NCBI GenBank assembly: GCA_028583415.1
Contig: CM053265.1
Coordinates: 20,716,830-20,780,829, forward strand
From: Protea cynaroides
Taxonomy: Eukaryota > Streptophyta > Magnoliopsida > Proteales > Proteaceae
Direction: 5' to 3'
Length of the DNA stretch: 64,000 nucleotides
The notes below the pieces were generated by a model. It was not told the DNA's origin and made no database searches. It was given only the letters and a program-made list of their open reading frames with translations. Shown one piece after another: positions 21,486 through 32,620 of this stretch. A program made the translations under genes and the position numbers. Every line of letters begins with the position of its first letter. Positions within the stretch are counted from its first letter, which is position 1.

Positions 21486-24400
21486 AAGAAATTTTGGCCT
21501 CGAAATTTGAACGTACCTTGATCGTTGAAAAGGTTAGGGTACTCCTTCCTCATCGCGCTCTCCTCTTCCCAAGTAATTTCCTCCACATTTTGGCTTCTCC
21601 AATGCACCATCACATAATGGATATCCTTGGTTTGAAGTTGCTGGACTTTTTGACTTGAGAGCATCACAGGCACCACTTCGAATGTTAAGTCTTCTGTCAA
21701 GTCTGGGGGATCAGCGGTCAAGATGTGCGATGGATCTCTGACATACTTCTTCAGTAATGATACGTGGAACACATTATGAACAGTGGACATAGATGGTGGT
21801 AGAGCCAATTGATATGCTACATTACCACGTAGGTCAATATCTCATACGGTCCCACATACCTGGGGCAAAGCTTCCCCTTCTTAGTAAACCGTTTTAGGCC
21901 TCGCATCGGTGACACCTTCAAGAATACTTTGTCACCCACTGCAAACTCCAGATCTCGACGTCGATTATCCGCATAGTGCTTTTGTCGAACTTGAGCTGTC
22001 TTTACTCTCTCTTTGATCTGATCAATCACTCGACAAGTTTCTTCAACAAACTCCGGTCCTACAATTCTTCTTTCTCCCACCTCGTTCCATAACAGAGGTG
22101 TACGACACTTCTTCCCATATAGTGCTTCATATGGGGCCATCTGAATTGTAGCCTGATAACTGTTGTTATAAGCAAACTCGATAAGTGATAGCTTCTCATC
22201 CCAAGCTCCCTTGAAATCTAATGCACAAGCTCGGAGCATATCTTCTAAAATTTGAATAGTTCACTCTGACTGTCCGTCGGTTTGAGGGTGAAAAGTTGTA
22301 TTGAACTTCAACTTCGTTCCCATAGCTTTCTGTAATCCTTCCCAAAAATTTGATGTAAAACGGGGATCTCTGTCAGATACTATACTCTCAGGAACGCCAT
22401 GAAGTCTGACTATATTATCACCATATAACTTGGCCAGTTTCTCCATGGTATACTGAGGTCTGACCGCAATAAATCGAGCTGTCTTGGTGAGTTGATCTAC
22501 TATAACCCATACTGCATCCACTGACCTTGGTGTCAAAGGTAAGCCAGTGACGAAATCCATGGTAATGCAATCCCACTTCCATGCAGATTCCGGTAATGGC
22601 TGTAGTAAACCTGCGGGTCTCTGCCTTTCTACTTTAACTTGTTGACAATTCAAACATTGGAACATGAAACGAGCTATATCTGCTTTCATACCCCTCCACC
22701 AATGTAGTCTTCTTAAATCATGATACATTTTGGTACTTCCTGGATGTACCGAATATGGAGTGTAATGAGCTTCAGTCATAACTCGATCTCTGATATTGCA
22801 GTCTTCACTCTCAGGTATACATAACCGTCCACGATACCTGAGTACCTTGTCTGAATCCAAGGTAAAGTCAGGATTGCTCGTACCCTTCTCTAAGTTTTCT
22901 TGCACTGTCTTGAGATGAGGATCCTGTAGGATTGCTACCTTAACTTCATCAACTAGATCCGGTGAGATCTTCAAAGCTGCGAACATCATGGTAAACTTAT
23001 GAATTAAGCCTTGCTCGACTGGATCTTCTGCAGTTTCAATTATGTACTCTTCATCACCTTCGATTGAACTTGAGGCTGCGGCACAAAATGCAGCATTTGT
23101 ACTTGGTCCTGCCTCAGGTTTCGATGCCCACTTTCTGCTTAGGGCATCAGCCACCACATTTGCTTTACCCGGATGGTACTGGATGTCACAATCATAATCT
23201 TTCAACAATTCCAGCCATCTCCTCTGTCTCATATTCAGATCCTTCTGAGTGAAAAGATAAGTTAAGCTCTTGTGATCTGACTTAATCTGAAACTTCTCAC
23301 CGTACAAATAGTGTCTCCAAGTCTTGATTGCATGTATAACCGCTGCTAGATCCAAGTCATGCGTAGGATAGTTCTTCTCATGCTCCTTTAACTGGCTTGA
23401 TGCGTAAGCAATCACATATTCTCCTTGCATCAATACACACCCAATACCCAACCCTGAAGCATCCGTATATAAAGTAAATGGTACACTTGGTTCTGGTATG
23501 GTCAAAATAGGTGCAGAGACTAGTCTTGACTTCAAAGTCTGAAAGCACTTCTTACACTCATCTGTCCATATGAATTTCTCTCCCTTCTTGGTCAATCTGG
23601 TGAGTGGAACAGCAATCCTACAGTAATCTTCCATGAATCTTCTATAATAACCAGCCAACCCAAGGAAACTACGAATCTCCGAAACAGATTTTGGTGCTTC
23701 CCATCCTACTATAGCAGCTATCTTACTTGGATCAACCTTGATACCGTCTTCAGATACAACATGGCCCAAGAAAGCCACTTCCTTCAGCCAAAACTTGCAC
23801 TTCTTGAACTTAGCATAAAGCTTCTCTTGTCTCAGCCGTTGTAGGGCTACTCTCAAGTGTGCTGTATGAGTCTCCATGTCCTTAGAGTAGATCAATATGT
23901 CATCGATGAATACGATGACCGAAGTGTCCAACATATCATGAAACACTCGGTTCATCAGTTCCATGAACGACGCTGGAGCATTGGTCAACCCGAAAGACAT
24001 AACTAGAAACTCATAATGTCTATACCTCGTCCTGAAAGTAGTCTTCGGAATATCTCCGGCCTTGATCTTCAGTTGGTGATACCCCGATCGAAGATCAATC
24101 TTCGAGAAAACCTTTGCACCCTGCAATTGATCAAACCGATCATCGATTCTAGGCAAGGGATACCGATTCTTGATCGTCAACTTGTTCAGCTCACGGTAAT
24201 CAATGCATAGCCTTACACTTCCATCTTTCTTCTTGACGAATAATACCGGTGCTCCCCAAGGCGATATGCTAGGTCATATGAAGCCCTTATCTAACAATTC
24301 TTGTAATTGGGTCTTCAACTCCTTTAACTCGGTAGGGGCCATCCTGTATGGTGCTTTGGACACCGGCGCCGAACCTAGTATAAGGTCTATTACAAACTCT

Positions 24401-24955
24401 GTAGCCCTGTCCGACGGTAGACCTGGAAGCTCCTCTGGAAATACATCTGGGAACTCTCGAACCACATCTATATCTTCCATCTTGTGTGACTCCGCCGTGA
24501 TGTCGACTATAGATACTAGATACCCCACTCCCCCCTTCTCTAAGCATCTCTTAGCTTTTAGGGCGGAGAGAATCAGCTTCCGCTTCCTAGATAGCCTGAT
24601 CCCAGTGAAGCTATACTCCTTTCCCTTTTTGTCAATAAGCACAAGCTTCCTCTCACCACATAATAGGACAGCCGAATGATGGCCTAGCCAATCCATTCCC
24701 AAAATGACATCAAAGTCTGCCATCTCGAGTAGTACTAGGCTTGCTTCTAAATCTCGGCCCTCAATACATATAGTACATGGTCCATAATATTCGGTCAACG
24801 CCACTTCGACTCCTAGTGGAGAGCGAACTATTAAGCTTGGGTTCAAGTGCTTGATTGGTAACTCCATTCGCTTTACAAAAGAAATCGAAACAAAGGAGTG
24901 CGTGCCCCAGAGTCAAATAGTACTCTGGCAGGTATACCAGCTATATTTACAATTC
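21482..24955 (-). pseudogene. pol of element B (few lesions)
   Basis: Protease DSGA at 24903-24914 on minus, with one base lost just after; RT/RNase H/integrase in one frame from 24867 to 21817. FIDD is at 23899-23910, the RNase H TDASGLG segment follows, then the integrase zinc finger (CLNC) and catalytic MDF, SDRD and GQSE motifs. Stops at 24274-24276 and 22261-22263 are both CGA-to-TGA type. A one-base loss near 21830 shifts the chromodomain-like C-terminus (21808-21482), which ends in FKFRGQNFF. Of the three pol copies this is closest to intact, but it is still broken. Confidence 0.93.
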
Positions 24956-25040
24956 CTGGAATTTTTATTATCCCTTAGTTCTACATGCGCATACACACAA
25001 TGAAAATTAGTAACCCAAATAGTAAGGGATAGAGTCATAC
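24956..25040 (-). other. Putative gag-pol intron (B), 85 bp
   Basis: On minus: donor GTCACTG|GTATGACTC, acceptor AAATTCCAG|GAATTG. It carries the gag stop. Removing it places the codons before DSGA in one phase with gag at the V-T-G position, the same as in element C. Confidence 0.6.
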
Positions 25041-25828
25041 CAGTGACCACATCCGGTGATGCGGCTGCCTCTTCAGTGGTGACCGCATAAACTTTCCTTG
25101 CTGAAGAGGTTGCTTTTTCGGTAGAGTGCTGGTCCTTGCAATATGACCCACTTGCTGGCAGTTGAAACATTTCATATTCGGGTTGAATCTGGCATTCTGT
25201 GGCACAGGTGGTGCCGCATTGTTCCTTGCAGGCACTGTAGCGGTCTGGGCCCTGTATGGGCGAAAGGGTCTATTGTTACCGCCACCCGAACTCTCAATAG
25301 CGGGTCTCTTCACTCCCCTGTTCTGAGCGAAGAAGTTGTCCCTCTGACTGGACTCTATCACCCTCGCAACCTGCACAGCCTCATTGTAGATCTTCTTGTC
25401 CAAACCCAATATGTGCTCTCTGATGCTCCCACGTAGTCCCATGGTGAACCTACGTGTCTTGGTCTCTTCTTCTTGCATACTTGCCGGTGCGAAGAAGAAT
25501 AGCTCTTCGTACCTCTGCTGATAAGCATCCACGGTCGACTGAGATTGCTATAGATTGAGGAACTCCTTCTCCATTTGATCTTTGAAACTCTTCGAAAAGT
25601 ATTTATCGAAGAAGGCAGCTTTAAACACTTCCCAATCCACCAGTGTATACTTAGTCTCCAGATATGCCCGTGTAGAATTCCACCAAGCATTTGCATCTTC
25701 TTTCAGCATGTGAGTGGCAAATAAAACCTTTTCCTCCTCTGTACATGTCATTAGACGGAAATTCTTCTCCATCTCTGCAACCCACTGTGCTGGCCACAAT
25801 GGTTTCCCTATCTTACCTGTGAATGTAG
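25041..25828 (-). pseudogene. gag of element B (N-terminus deleted, broken)
   Basis: Capsid core (WPAQWVAEMEKNF, DAYQQRYEELFF) and CCHC region, N-terminal part missing. Stop near 25548; a one-base loss near 25090 shifts the end. The zinc knuckle reads CFNCQQVGHIARTS, so the last Cys is Ser. At 25829 gag runs straight into the antisense-frame remnant, marking an internal deletion. Confidence 0.85.
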
Positions 25829-26103
25829 GGGGTGATGATGGGGATAGCGATGGTAGGGCGAAGGATGTACCAGTGCCAGCACCACAGCCTACACATGCAG
25901 CGGGACCATCTCAGCCTCCTCCCGACACCGTGATGGTTATGTTTACGGAGATCAGGGATGCTCGGCGTGAGATGAGCCGTGACTTGGGGCACTTGGCTCG
26001 CAGCCTCAGAGTCACTCAGGATCAGGTGCACTGGCTTAGGGTCGCATACGAGCAGGATTATGACATAGCGGACTCTATTCCTCCTAGGCCCCCTACCCCA
26101 TGA
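25829..26103 (+). pseudogene. Antisense ORF remnant of element B
   Basis: C-terminal about 90 codons of the antisense frame (on plus because B is inverted): GGDDGDSDG, then MFTEIRDARREMSRDLGHLA, QDQVHWLRVAYEQDYD and a PPRPPTP end before TGA. It matches the end of the frame in C (44988-45270) closely. The N-terminal two thirds are lost with the gag N-terminus. Confidence 0.8.
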
Positions 26104-26410
26104 TTGTCCCTTTTATTTTCTTCTCTTTTGACTGTTTATATAATAGGGTAACTGTCTGGTTTGTGGACTGTACCCTGTAGTACTAGTACATTTGATACTC
26201 TCTTTTCGTTTAATGAAAGTTTATGTTTCACCTAACTAGTGTATGTGCACATGTTAAGTTCCATATTTAGAATAGTACATTATTCTCTTTCTTAATCAGT
26301 CTCAGGTATCAAACAATGCTTAGGGTGTGTTTGTATTAAGATTTTTAAATTTTCCTAACTCAGTTCATCGACTTAGTTAAGTGCAATATGGTTTGTTGGA
26401 CAGAGCCCGA
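26104..26410 (-). other. Leader between antisense frame and primer site (B)
   Basis: About 300 bp AT-rich, nothing recognised. It matches 44680-44987 in element C. Confidence 0.5.
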
Positions 26411-26424
26411 GGGCTCTGATACCA
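26411..26424 (-). promoter_or_regulatory. Primer binding site of element B
   Basis: On minus TGGTATCAGAGCCC, three bases inside the LTR edge at 26428. Met-tRNA type. Confidence 0.9.
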
Positions 26425-26714
26425 AGTTGTCACACCCCAATTCTGATCCAACCAGAATGGTGTGAGTGAACCATCATTGAACCAACGGTTCACACCAGGA
26501 TCTCAAATAGGCCGTGTCCACTCATACAAACCATTACACATAACCACAATCAGAATATAAATAATACAGCGAAAGTCTTCAAAATATAATGAACTGAGAA
26601 TCTATTGATAAATTTAAATAAAATATCCAATTATTCAAATTTAAACATATAATATAATATCCTTACATCCATTTAGTCCAACTGAAAATAACTGAAATAA
26701 ATAAATATAACCAA

Positions 26715-26848
26715 TCAAAGGTACACGCAGAAAGGGCACTCGCATGAAGCGTCATGCTCGTCCTCTCCTGCCTGTACGTCCAACGCAGCAACACCACCAT
26801 AAGCCGGGGCATTCATGTAGTCATCCACAGTGTAACCTGCATCAACAT
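26715..26848 (-). CDS. Putative short LTR-encoded frame, Cys-rich tail (B 5' LTR)
   Basis: Minus-strand frame opening after TTTTAG: DVDAGYTVDDYMNAPAYGG near the start, ending DASCECPFCVYL and TGA. Without splicing, this copy's frame stays open upstream to an ATG near 26927 (about 70 codons in total). It is the best-preserved copy of the motif. Function unknown; it could also be a non-coding but conserved sequence. Confidence 0.45.
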
Positions 26849-26954
26849 CTAAAACAATGTACGTACAAAGGGTGAGCTCACAACTTAGCTCAGTAAGACA
26901 ATCAGACAGTTTCACAATATTATGCATGAATAACAATCATTTTATGCTGTGGTC

Positions 26955-27475
26955 TGGTTTTAAGTTTGCAATGTGCTATAGAAAGGTTTGGTGGCCCCCG
27001 CACCTCTATACACGAGTGTGTGGCACCTCATGGATCACACCCCCATTGGCCCACATGTACCCATCATGGAATAGAGATAGAGCTAAGATACCCCCGTACC
27101 TCCCCTGATGCTCTACCCATACCAGTACCTAAGCCCCTACTGGCCAGGGCTCGCAAACTGGGCTGCAACTAACCAATCCTATATGTCATCAATGTATGCT
27201 CTATCCCAGCACAGCCGTCTACGGCATAGAGATAGAGCTAAGGCATTCTCATACCTCCCCTGATGCCCTATCAGCAACTAACCCACTAGGATAGAAACAA
27301 TAGGCAGGTAGACCCTACCCCAACATAACTCCCTACGGCATAGAGATAAAGCTAAAGCATCGTGGACAAGCCAGCGTCGACTTGGAAACCACAGTGCCAC
27401 ATAACCATGGCTAGGCCAACCCAATATCGGAGACCACCGTACCACGACCTTCCCCTGAGGCCCCACCCGTACCAA
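26955..27475 (-). other. Conserved leader module block, B 5' LTR
   Basis: Same four-module order as 19610-20120, with few differences. Confidence 0.6.
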
Positions 27476-27849
27476 GCATGTTAAGGTAGAATACTACAAA
27501 AGGTGCTAGTGTGAGGAATGATCCTAGGCCCATGCCCCACTCCACACACTAACGAAAACAATCACATCCTATCAATGCATGAACAATAATAATAACTGAA
27601 AGTAAAGGATGGCATGTGAATATGCACAAACATCACATCATATATATTCAAGTTATTAACAACTATTTACTGTCCATTAATTATTAGAGTTTAGGTCAGA
27701 TTCCCTTACCTGACGCTCGTTTGCTAGCTTGCTCCACGTCGTAAGATCCAAACGGGAAGTCACAAAGTCCTACAATGTTATTAGGGTTTCATTAGAATAT
27801 ATTGCTTAGGGTTTCATGTTGGTCGAAAACCAACATGGTTACAAAAATA

Positions 27850-28010
27850 CACTCATAGAGCTGACCGGTGGCATGTATCGGTCGCAACTCTGTGGGAAAG
27901 ACTGGCGATCGGTATGGGTAGCCGGTCCCCACAGACCAGCCTCCCGAGGGATACCGGTGGCAACATACCGGTCGCACTGTGTGCAACCGGTATAGTCGAC
28001 CGGTATGTCT
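27850..28010. promoter_or_regulatory. CCGGTCGACCGG-type cluster, transcribed part of B 5' LTR
   Basis: ACCGGTGG, ATACCGGTCGCA, GTCGACCGGTATG and relatives; a U3 cluster with ACCGGTCGACCGGT follows at about 28558-28605. Confidence 0.5.
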
Positions 28011-28802
28011 CCGGAAGACCATACATAGGTTTTTCGACTGCGATCGATCGATCTCTATGGATTTCCAGGGTTTCTCCTATCCATTTTAAGTCTAATCTTT
28101 GAGTTAGAGTTATCCCCAACTCATTCAAGTCTTATTTCGATGAATATCATCTCGGAACTCGAATCTAGGGTTTGACGGCAACTTAGGGTTTTAAGGTCCA
28201 GTTTAGGGTTTTAGATCAATACCTACTTGCATGGTATTGATCCACCCACACAACTAACATAGAGTAAGAAGAGTGGTTAAAACACTTACCGTTGACTGGC
28301 ATAATGTGAGCGTCGTCGAACGGTAATGGTGGCACCTCTTTCTTCTTCCTAGCTCTCTCTCCTTTCCAACCTCCTTCTCTTCTCTAGAGTTTGTGAGAGT
28401 TTATGAAAAGGATTTGAGGAGGTTTAAGGGTGTATTTATAGGCTAGAATTAGGGTTTAGTAACCCTATTAGGATTAGGAAAGTCTTAGATTTGAAATCAG
28501 GTAAGTGGGACCCTCAGAAGTCAATTTCTAGATCTCCACACACAGTTGCACAGACCTGACCGGTCGACCGGTACCAAGACCTGTACCATCGACCGGTCAA
28601 CATAAAATCATGTTGATTTGATCGTCTTTGGTCCGATTTCATACCTGTTTGTCATCCGCTCATCCCGTCTGGCCCGGTGATGATCGGAAGACCTGTCACG
28701 ACATCAAAACCAAGGTTTAGACCGGGTTTACGGAGTACGGGTCTTACAACTCCCCCACCCTTAAAAGAAATTTTGTCTCGAAATTTACATGTAGGTTTCA
28801 CA

Positions 28803-28807
28803 GTTAG
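28803..28807. repeat. Target-site duplication of element B (right)
   Basis: GTTAG, equal to 19076-19080. Confidence 0.9.
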
Positions 28808-29600
28808 AATCTACATGTATGTATACACCTGTTCTACATCATAGTAGACGGTCACTATACACCCTCCATTAAGTAAGCTCGATGTGTCAAATTTCTCATT
28901 GTTAACACGTCGATTTCGAAAAATGAGTAGGAAATCCCTGTTAAGACATAGACACTGTGGTCAAGAAGAAATTTACTAGTTTTATCATCTATGAACCGTT
29001 TTTTCTAACCATCCGTAATAAGGACGATGGATTAATATATCCACATCAATTTCATCGAATTCGGTAATCCAATTGGCCAGACCTTGGTACCACTGATTAT
29101 CCATTTTAGAATCATGAGGTCCCAAGACTGAACACATGGCTTAATCAAATTCAATTAAATTGACTTGGATAATGTTTACCCAATCGCCCTTATGAGGGAA
29201 CTCACTCTTGTTTGGTTGAGTCATCCTTGATTGTGCATGTGACTTCTACTCCTCTAGATGTCTAGAATCTTGATATTTCTCTATTGGATTTCAATGTCTT
29301 TGGAAAAGAGAATCAAACTGCAACCATATCCACCCTTTTAGGGTGAGAGGCCCCTACAATTAGGGAATTGTCTTGATCTCTCACCTTGAGATCCATCCAT
29401 GTTATCCTTCTAAATGAATCAATGGAAGTCATGAATCTAGATCTTGATTCAACATCAAATTTTGTAAGAAAGAAGGCAACCAGATTTGGGACATAATTAG
29501 TAACTCAATCAATCTTGTCCAATAGAGCATTCGATTTAGGCAGCGACAAGCACCTATACCTGAAAAATTTTACAATATTCTTGTACAGTTAGTCCTTGGG
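28808..29600 (+). other. F interior, non-repetitive part
   Basis: About 800 bp AT-rich, no credible ORF or motif seen on either strand. Confidence 0.5.
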
Positions 29601-29614
29601 CTTACTCTAATATC

Positions 29615-30255
29615 ATATTCAGATCATCCCTGAATTAAGGAGAGATTCAGCCCCTAGGCAAATCCAATCATAGTTCTCAATGTACCTCAGAATTAAGGAA
29701 AGATTCAGCCCCTAGGCAAATCCAATCATAGTTCTCAATGTACCTTAGAATTAGGGAAAGATTCAGTCCCTAGGCAAATCCAATCACTGTTCTCAATTCA
29801 TCTCAGAATTAAGGAAAGATTCAGTCCCTAGGCAAATCCAATCACTGTTTTCAATTCATCTCAGAATTAAGGAAAGATTCAGCCCCTAGGCAAATCCAAT
29901 CACTGTTCTCAATTCATCTCAGAATTAAGGAAAGATTTAATCCCTAGGCAAATCAAATCATCATTCTCCATTCACCTCTGAAATAAGGAAAGATCCAGCC
30001 CCTAGGCAAATCCAATCACCATTCTCGATTTATCTCAAAACTGAAGGAAAGATTCAGCCCCTAGGCAGGTCTAATCATCATTTCATTTCATCCAAAATTA
30101 AGGAAAGATTCAATCCCTAGGCAGATTCAATCATATCCAGTTCATCTCAGAATCAAAGAAATATTCAGCCCTAGATTCAACCACCATTTCTGGTTCATCT
30201 CAGAACTGAAGAAAGGTTTAACCCCTAGGCAAGTTCAATCATCACTCCCAGATCA
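29615..30255. repeat. Tandem array 1 of F interior, about 58-60 bp unit
   Basis: About eleven copies with GAATTAAGGAAAGATTCAGC then CCCTAGGCAAATCCAATCA. Non-coding. Confidence 0.88.
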
Positions 30256-30299
30256 TGTTAAAATGGAGGAGGCATTCGGCCCCTTGGATTTTTGCACCT

Positions 30300-31135
30300 T
30301 TTACCTCCTATTTAGGTTCCGGTTCATGTTGGAACTAGGAAAAGTTCCATTCATCTGAATTCAATTAGCCACTAGGCTTATCCAACCATCAACTTTTGTT
30401 AGGATTCTGATTCATGTCAGGTACTAGGAAAAGTTCCATTCATCTTAATTCAATTAGCCACTAGGCTTATCCAACCATCAATTTTGGTTAGGATTCTGGT
30501 TCATGTCGGAACTAGGAAAAGTTCCATTCATCTGAATTTAATTAGCCACTAGGCTTATCCAACCATCATCTTTGGTTAGGGTTCTGATTCATGTCAGGAA
30601 CTAAGAAAAGTTCCATTCATCTTAATTCAATTAGCCACTAGGCTTATCCAACAATCAATTTTGGTTAGGGTTCCGGTTCATGTCAGAAGTAGAAAAAGTT
30701 CCATTCATCTGAATTCAATTAGCCACTAAGCTTATCCAACCATCAACTTTGGTTAGGGTTCTGATTCATGTTGGAACTAAGAAAAGTTCCATTAACCAAC
30801 CATCAACTTTGGTTAGGGTTCTGATTCATGTCGAACTAGGAAAAGTTCCATTCATCTGAATTCAATTAGCCACTAGGCTTATCCAACCATCAACTATGGT
30901 TCAAGTTCTGATTCATGTGGGAACTAAGAAGAGTTCCATTCATTTGAATTCAATTAGCCACTAGGCCTGTCCAACCATCAACTGTGGTTCATGTTCTGAT
31001 TCATGTTGGAACTAAGAAGAGTTCCATTCATTTGAATTTAATTAGCCCCTAGGCTTGCCCAACTGTCAACTCCAGTTCAGGTTCCAATTCATGTTGGAAC
31101 TAAGGAATGTTCCATTTATATGAACTCAATGTGAA
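30300..31135. repeat. Tandem array 2 of F interior, about 89 bp unit
   Basis: About nine copies with GTTCATGTCGGAACTAGGAA, AAGTTCCATTCATCTGAATT and AGCCACTAGGCTTATCC. The end of the array is more diverged. Confidence 0.88.
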
Positions 31136-31344
31136 CATGAGTTAGCCTCTAGGCCTGTTCAACCATTACCTCTGGTCCATGTTCCATTTCATGAAGGAAT
31201 CGAAGATAATTTCAGTCATTTCAACTCAATCAATCTATCATCTCTATCAATTAGAGTCCAATCCATGATTGTCTTCCTTGGCCTCTATCAATTGGAGCCC
31301 AACTCAAGCAATCCTTGCCTCTAGCAATTAGAGCCCAGTCCATA

Positions 31345-31700
31345 AATGTCAATCTTGATCTCTATCAATCAGAGATCAATTCAAAGTCAATCTTGATCTC
31401 TATCAATCAGAGACCAATTCAAAATCAATCTTGATCTCTATCAATCAGAGACCAATTCAAAGTCAATCTTGATCTTTATCAATCAGAGACCAATTCAAAG
31501 TTAATCTTGATCTCTATCAATCAGAGACCAATTCAAAGTCAAACTTGATCTCTATCAATCAAAGACCAATTCAAAGTCAATCTTGATCTCTATCAATCAG
31601 AGACCAATTCAAAGCCAATATTGATCTCTATCAATCAGAGATCAATTCAAAGTCAATCTTGTCTCTATCAATCGGAGATCAATTCAAAATCAATCCCTGG
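31345..31700. repeat. Tandem array 3 of F interior, 38 bp unit
   Basis: About nine copies with TCAATCTTGATCTCTATCAA followed by TCAGAGACCAATTCAAAG. Each unit holds the pair TTGATCTCT / AGAGACCAA, a short inverted repeat that could form hairpins. Confidence 0.9.
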
Positions 31701-32039
31701 CTCTATCAATTAGAGCCAAATCCATGTCTATCATAGCCCAGTGCTACAAGTTAGGATCGCTCGTCAGGAATGGCGAATGAGAAGCATTCCTCTTTGCCTG
31801 TCAATAAAGATCAGTTTCAGATTCTGGAGTCATCGAAAACCATGAACCTTCAGCTATAAAAGTGTTATCCCATCATGGGCATTTCTGTCCCATTGGCCAA
31901 GGAAATGCTAGAATCCAAAGAGTTGCCCTCATATTTCTCATTGTTCAAAAAGAGGGAATGGAATTTTTCCAAGCAGTAGGGTGGACCAAAGATGAGATCC
32001 AATATGCCCCAGGCTAGGATAAGGATCAGAATCATGGCT

Positions 32040-32620
32040 AGGGAATGGTCCAATGATGAAACCCTTAACCAATAAACTGGGGCATGAACTGGATTGACCT
32101 TGGGCCTGAATCGGGTTTGGTTCAATGAGGAAAGCCCTTGAGCCCTAAGTTGGGCATGAACCAAATTGACCTTGGGCCTGAATTGGGTATGGTTCAATGA
32201 GGAAAGCCCTTGAGCCCTCAGTTGGGCATGAACCAAATTGACCTTGGACCCAAATTGAGTGTGGTCCAATGAGGAAAGCCATTGAGCCCTAAGTTGGGCA
32301 TGAACCAAATTGACTTTGGACCCAACTGACTGTGGTTTAATAAGGAAAGCCATTATGCCCTAAACTGGGGCATGAACCAAATTGACCTTAGACCCAAATT
32401 GAGAGTGGTCTAATAAAGAAATCCATTGAACCCCCCAAGCTGAGGCATAAACTAGTCTAATCTTGGACTTAAAATGGTGTAGTGCAATGGCGATACCCCT
32501 TGCTCCCCAAGCTGGGGCATAAGCTAGAATGATTTTGAACTCAACCAGAAGCGGTCCATTGATGAATCTATTGAACCCCAAACTAGGGCATGAACCAGAG
32601 TAACCTTAAGCTTAAAAAGC
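32040..32620. repeat. Tandem array 4 of F interior, about 72 bp unit
   Basis: About eight copies with GGGCATGAACCAAATTGACC and GGTTCAATGAGGAAAGCC. The 162-codon open frame on minus over 31865-32353 is repetitive and not a gene. Confidence 0.88.

Larger units (their letters stand above)
19081..28802 (-). mobile_element. Element B: Ty3/gypsy LTR retrotransposon, same family as C
   Basis: Complete element on the minus strand bounded by TSD GTTAG. Its LTRs differ only slightly, so it is the youngest of the three by eye. About 2.4 kb between the antisense frame and the gag N-terminus is deleted compared with C. The pol frame is the best preserved here, with two stops and two frameshifts. Order on minus: LTR, primer site, antisense-frame remnant, gag, intron, pol, two polypurine tracts, LTR. 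Confidence 0.95.
26428..28802 (-). repeat. 5' LTR of element B
   Basis: On minus it starts at 28802 with TGTGAAACCTAC and ends at 26428 with GGTGTGACA, 2375 bp. The TSD at 28803-28807 abuts this start, so the extra 54 bases carrying the inner polypurine tract (28749-28764) truly belong to the LTR of this copy. Confidence 0.9.

Noticed and set aside
24287..24547. 86-codon minus-strand frame within pol of B, and 49097-49180 in C
   Set aside because: Shifted-frame shadow of the RT region; the true frame overlaps it with protein similarity.
29615..31700. CRISPR-like array
   Set aside because: Adjacent degenerate tandem units without unique spacers, in a plant retroelement context.
31865..32353. 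162-codon repetitive frame on minus
   Set aside because: Falls on the 72-bp array (multiple of three), so it stays open by repetition; no homology recognised.
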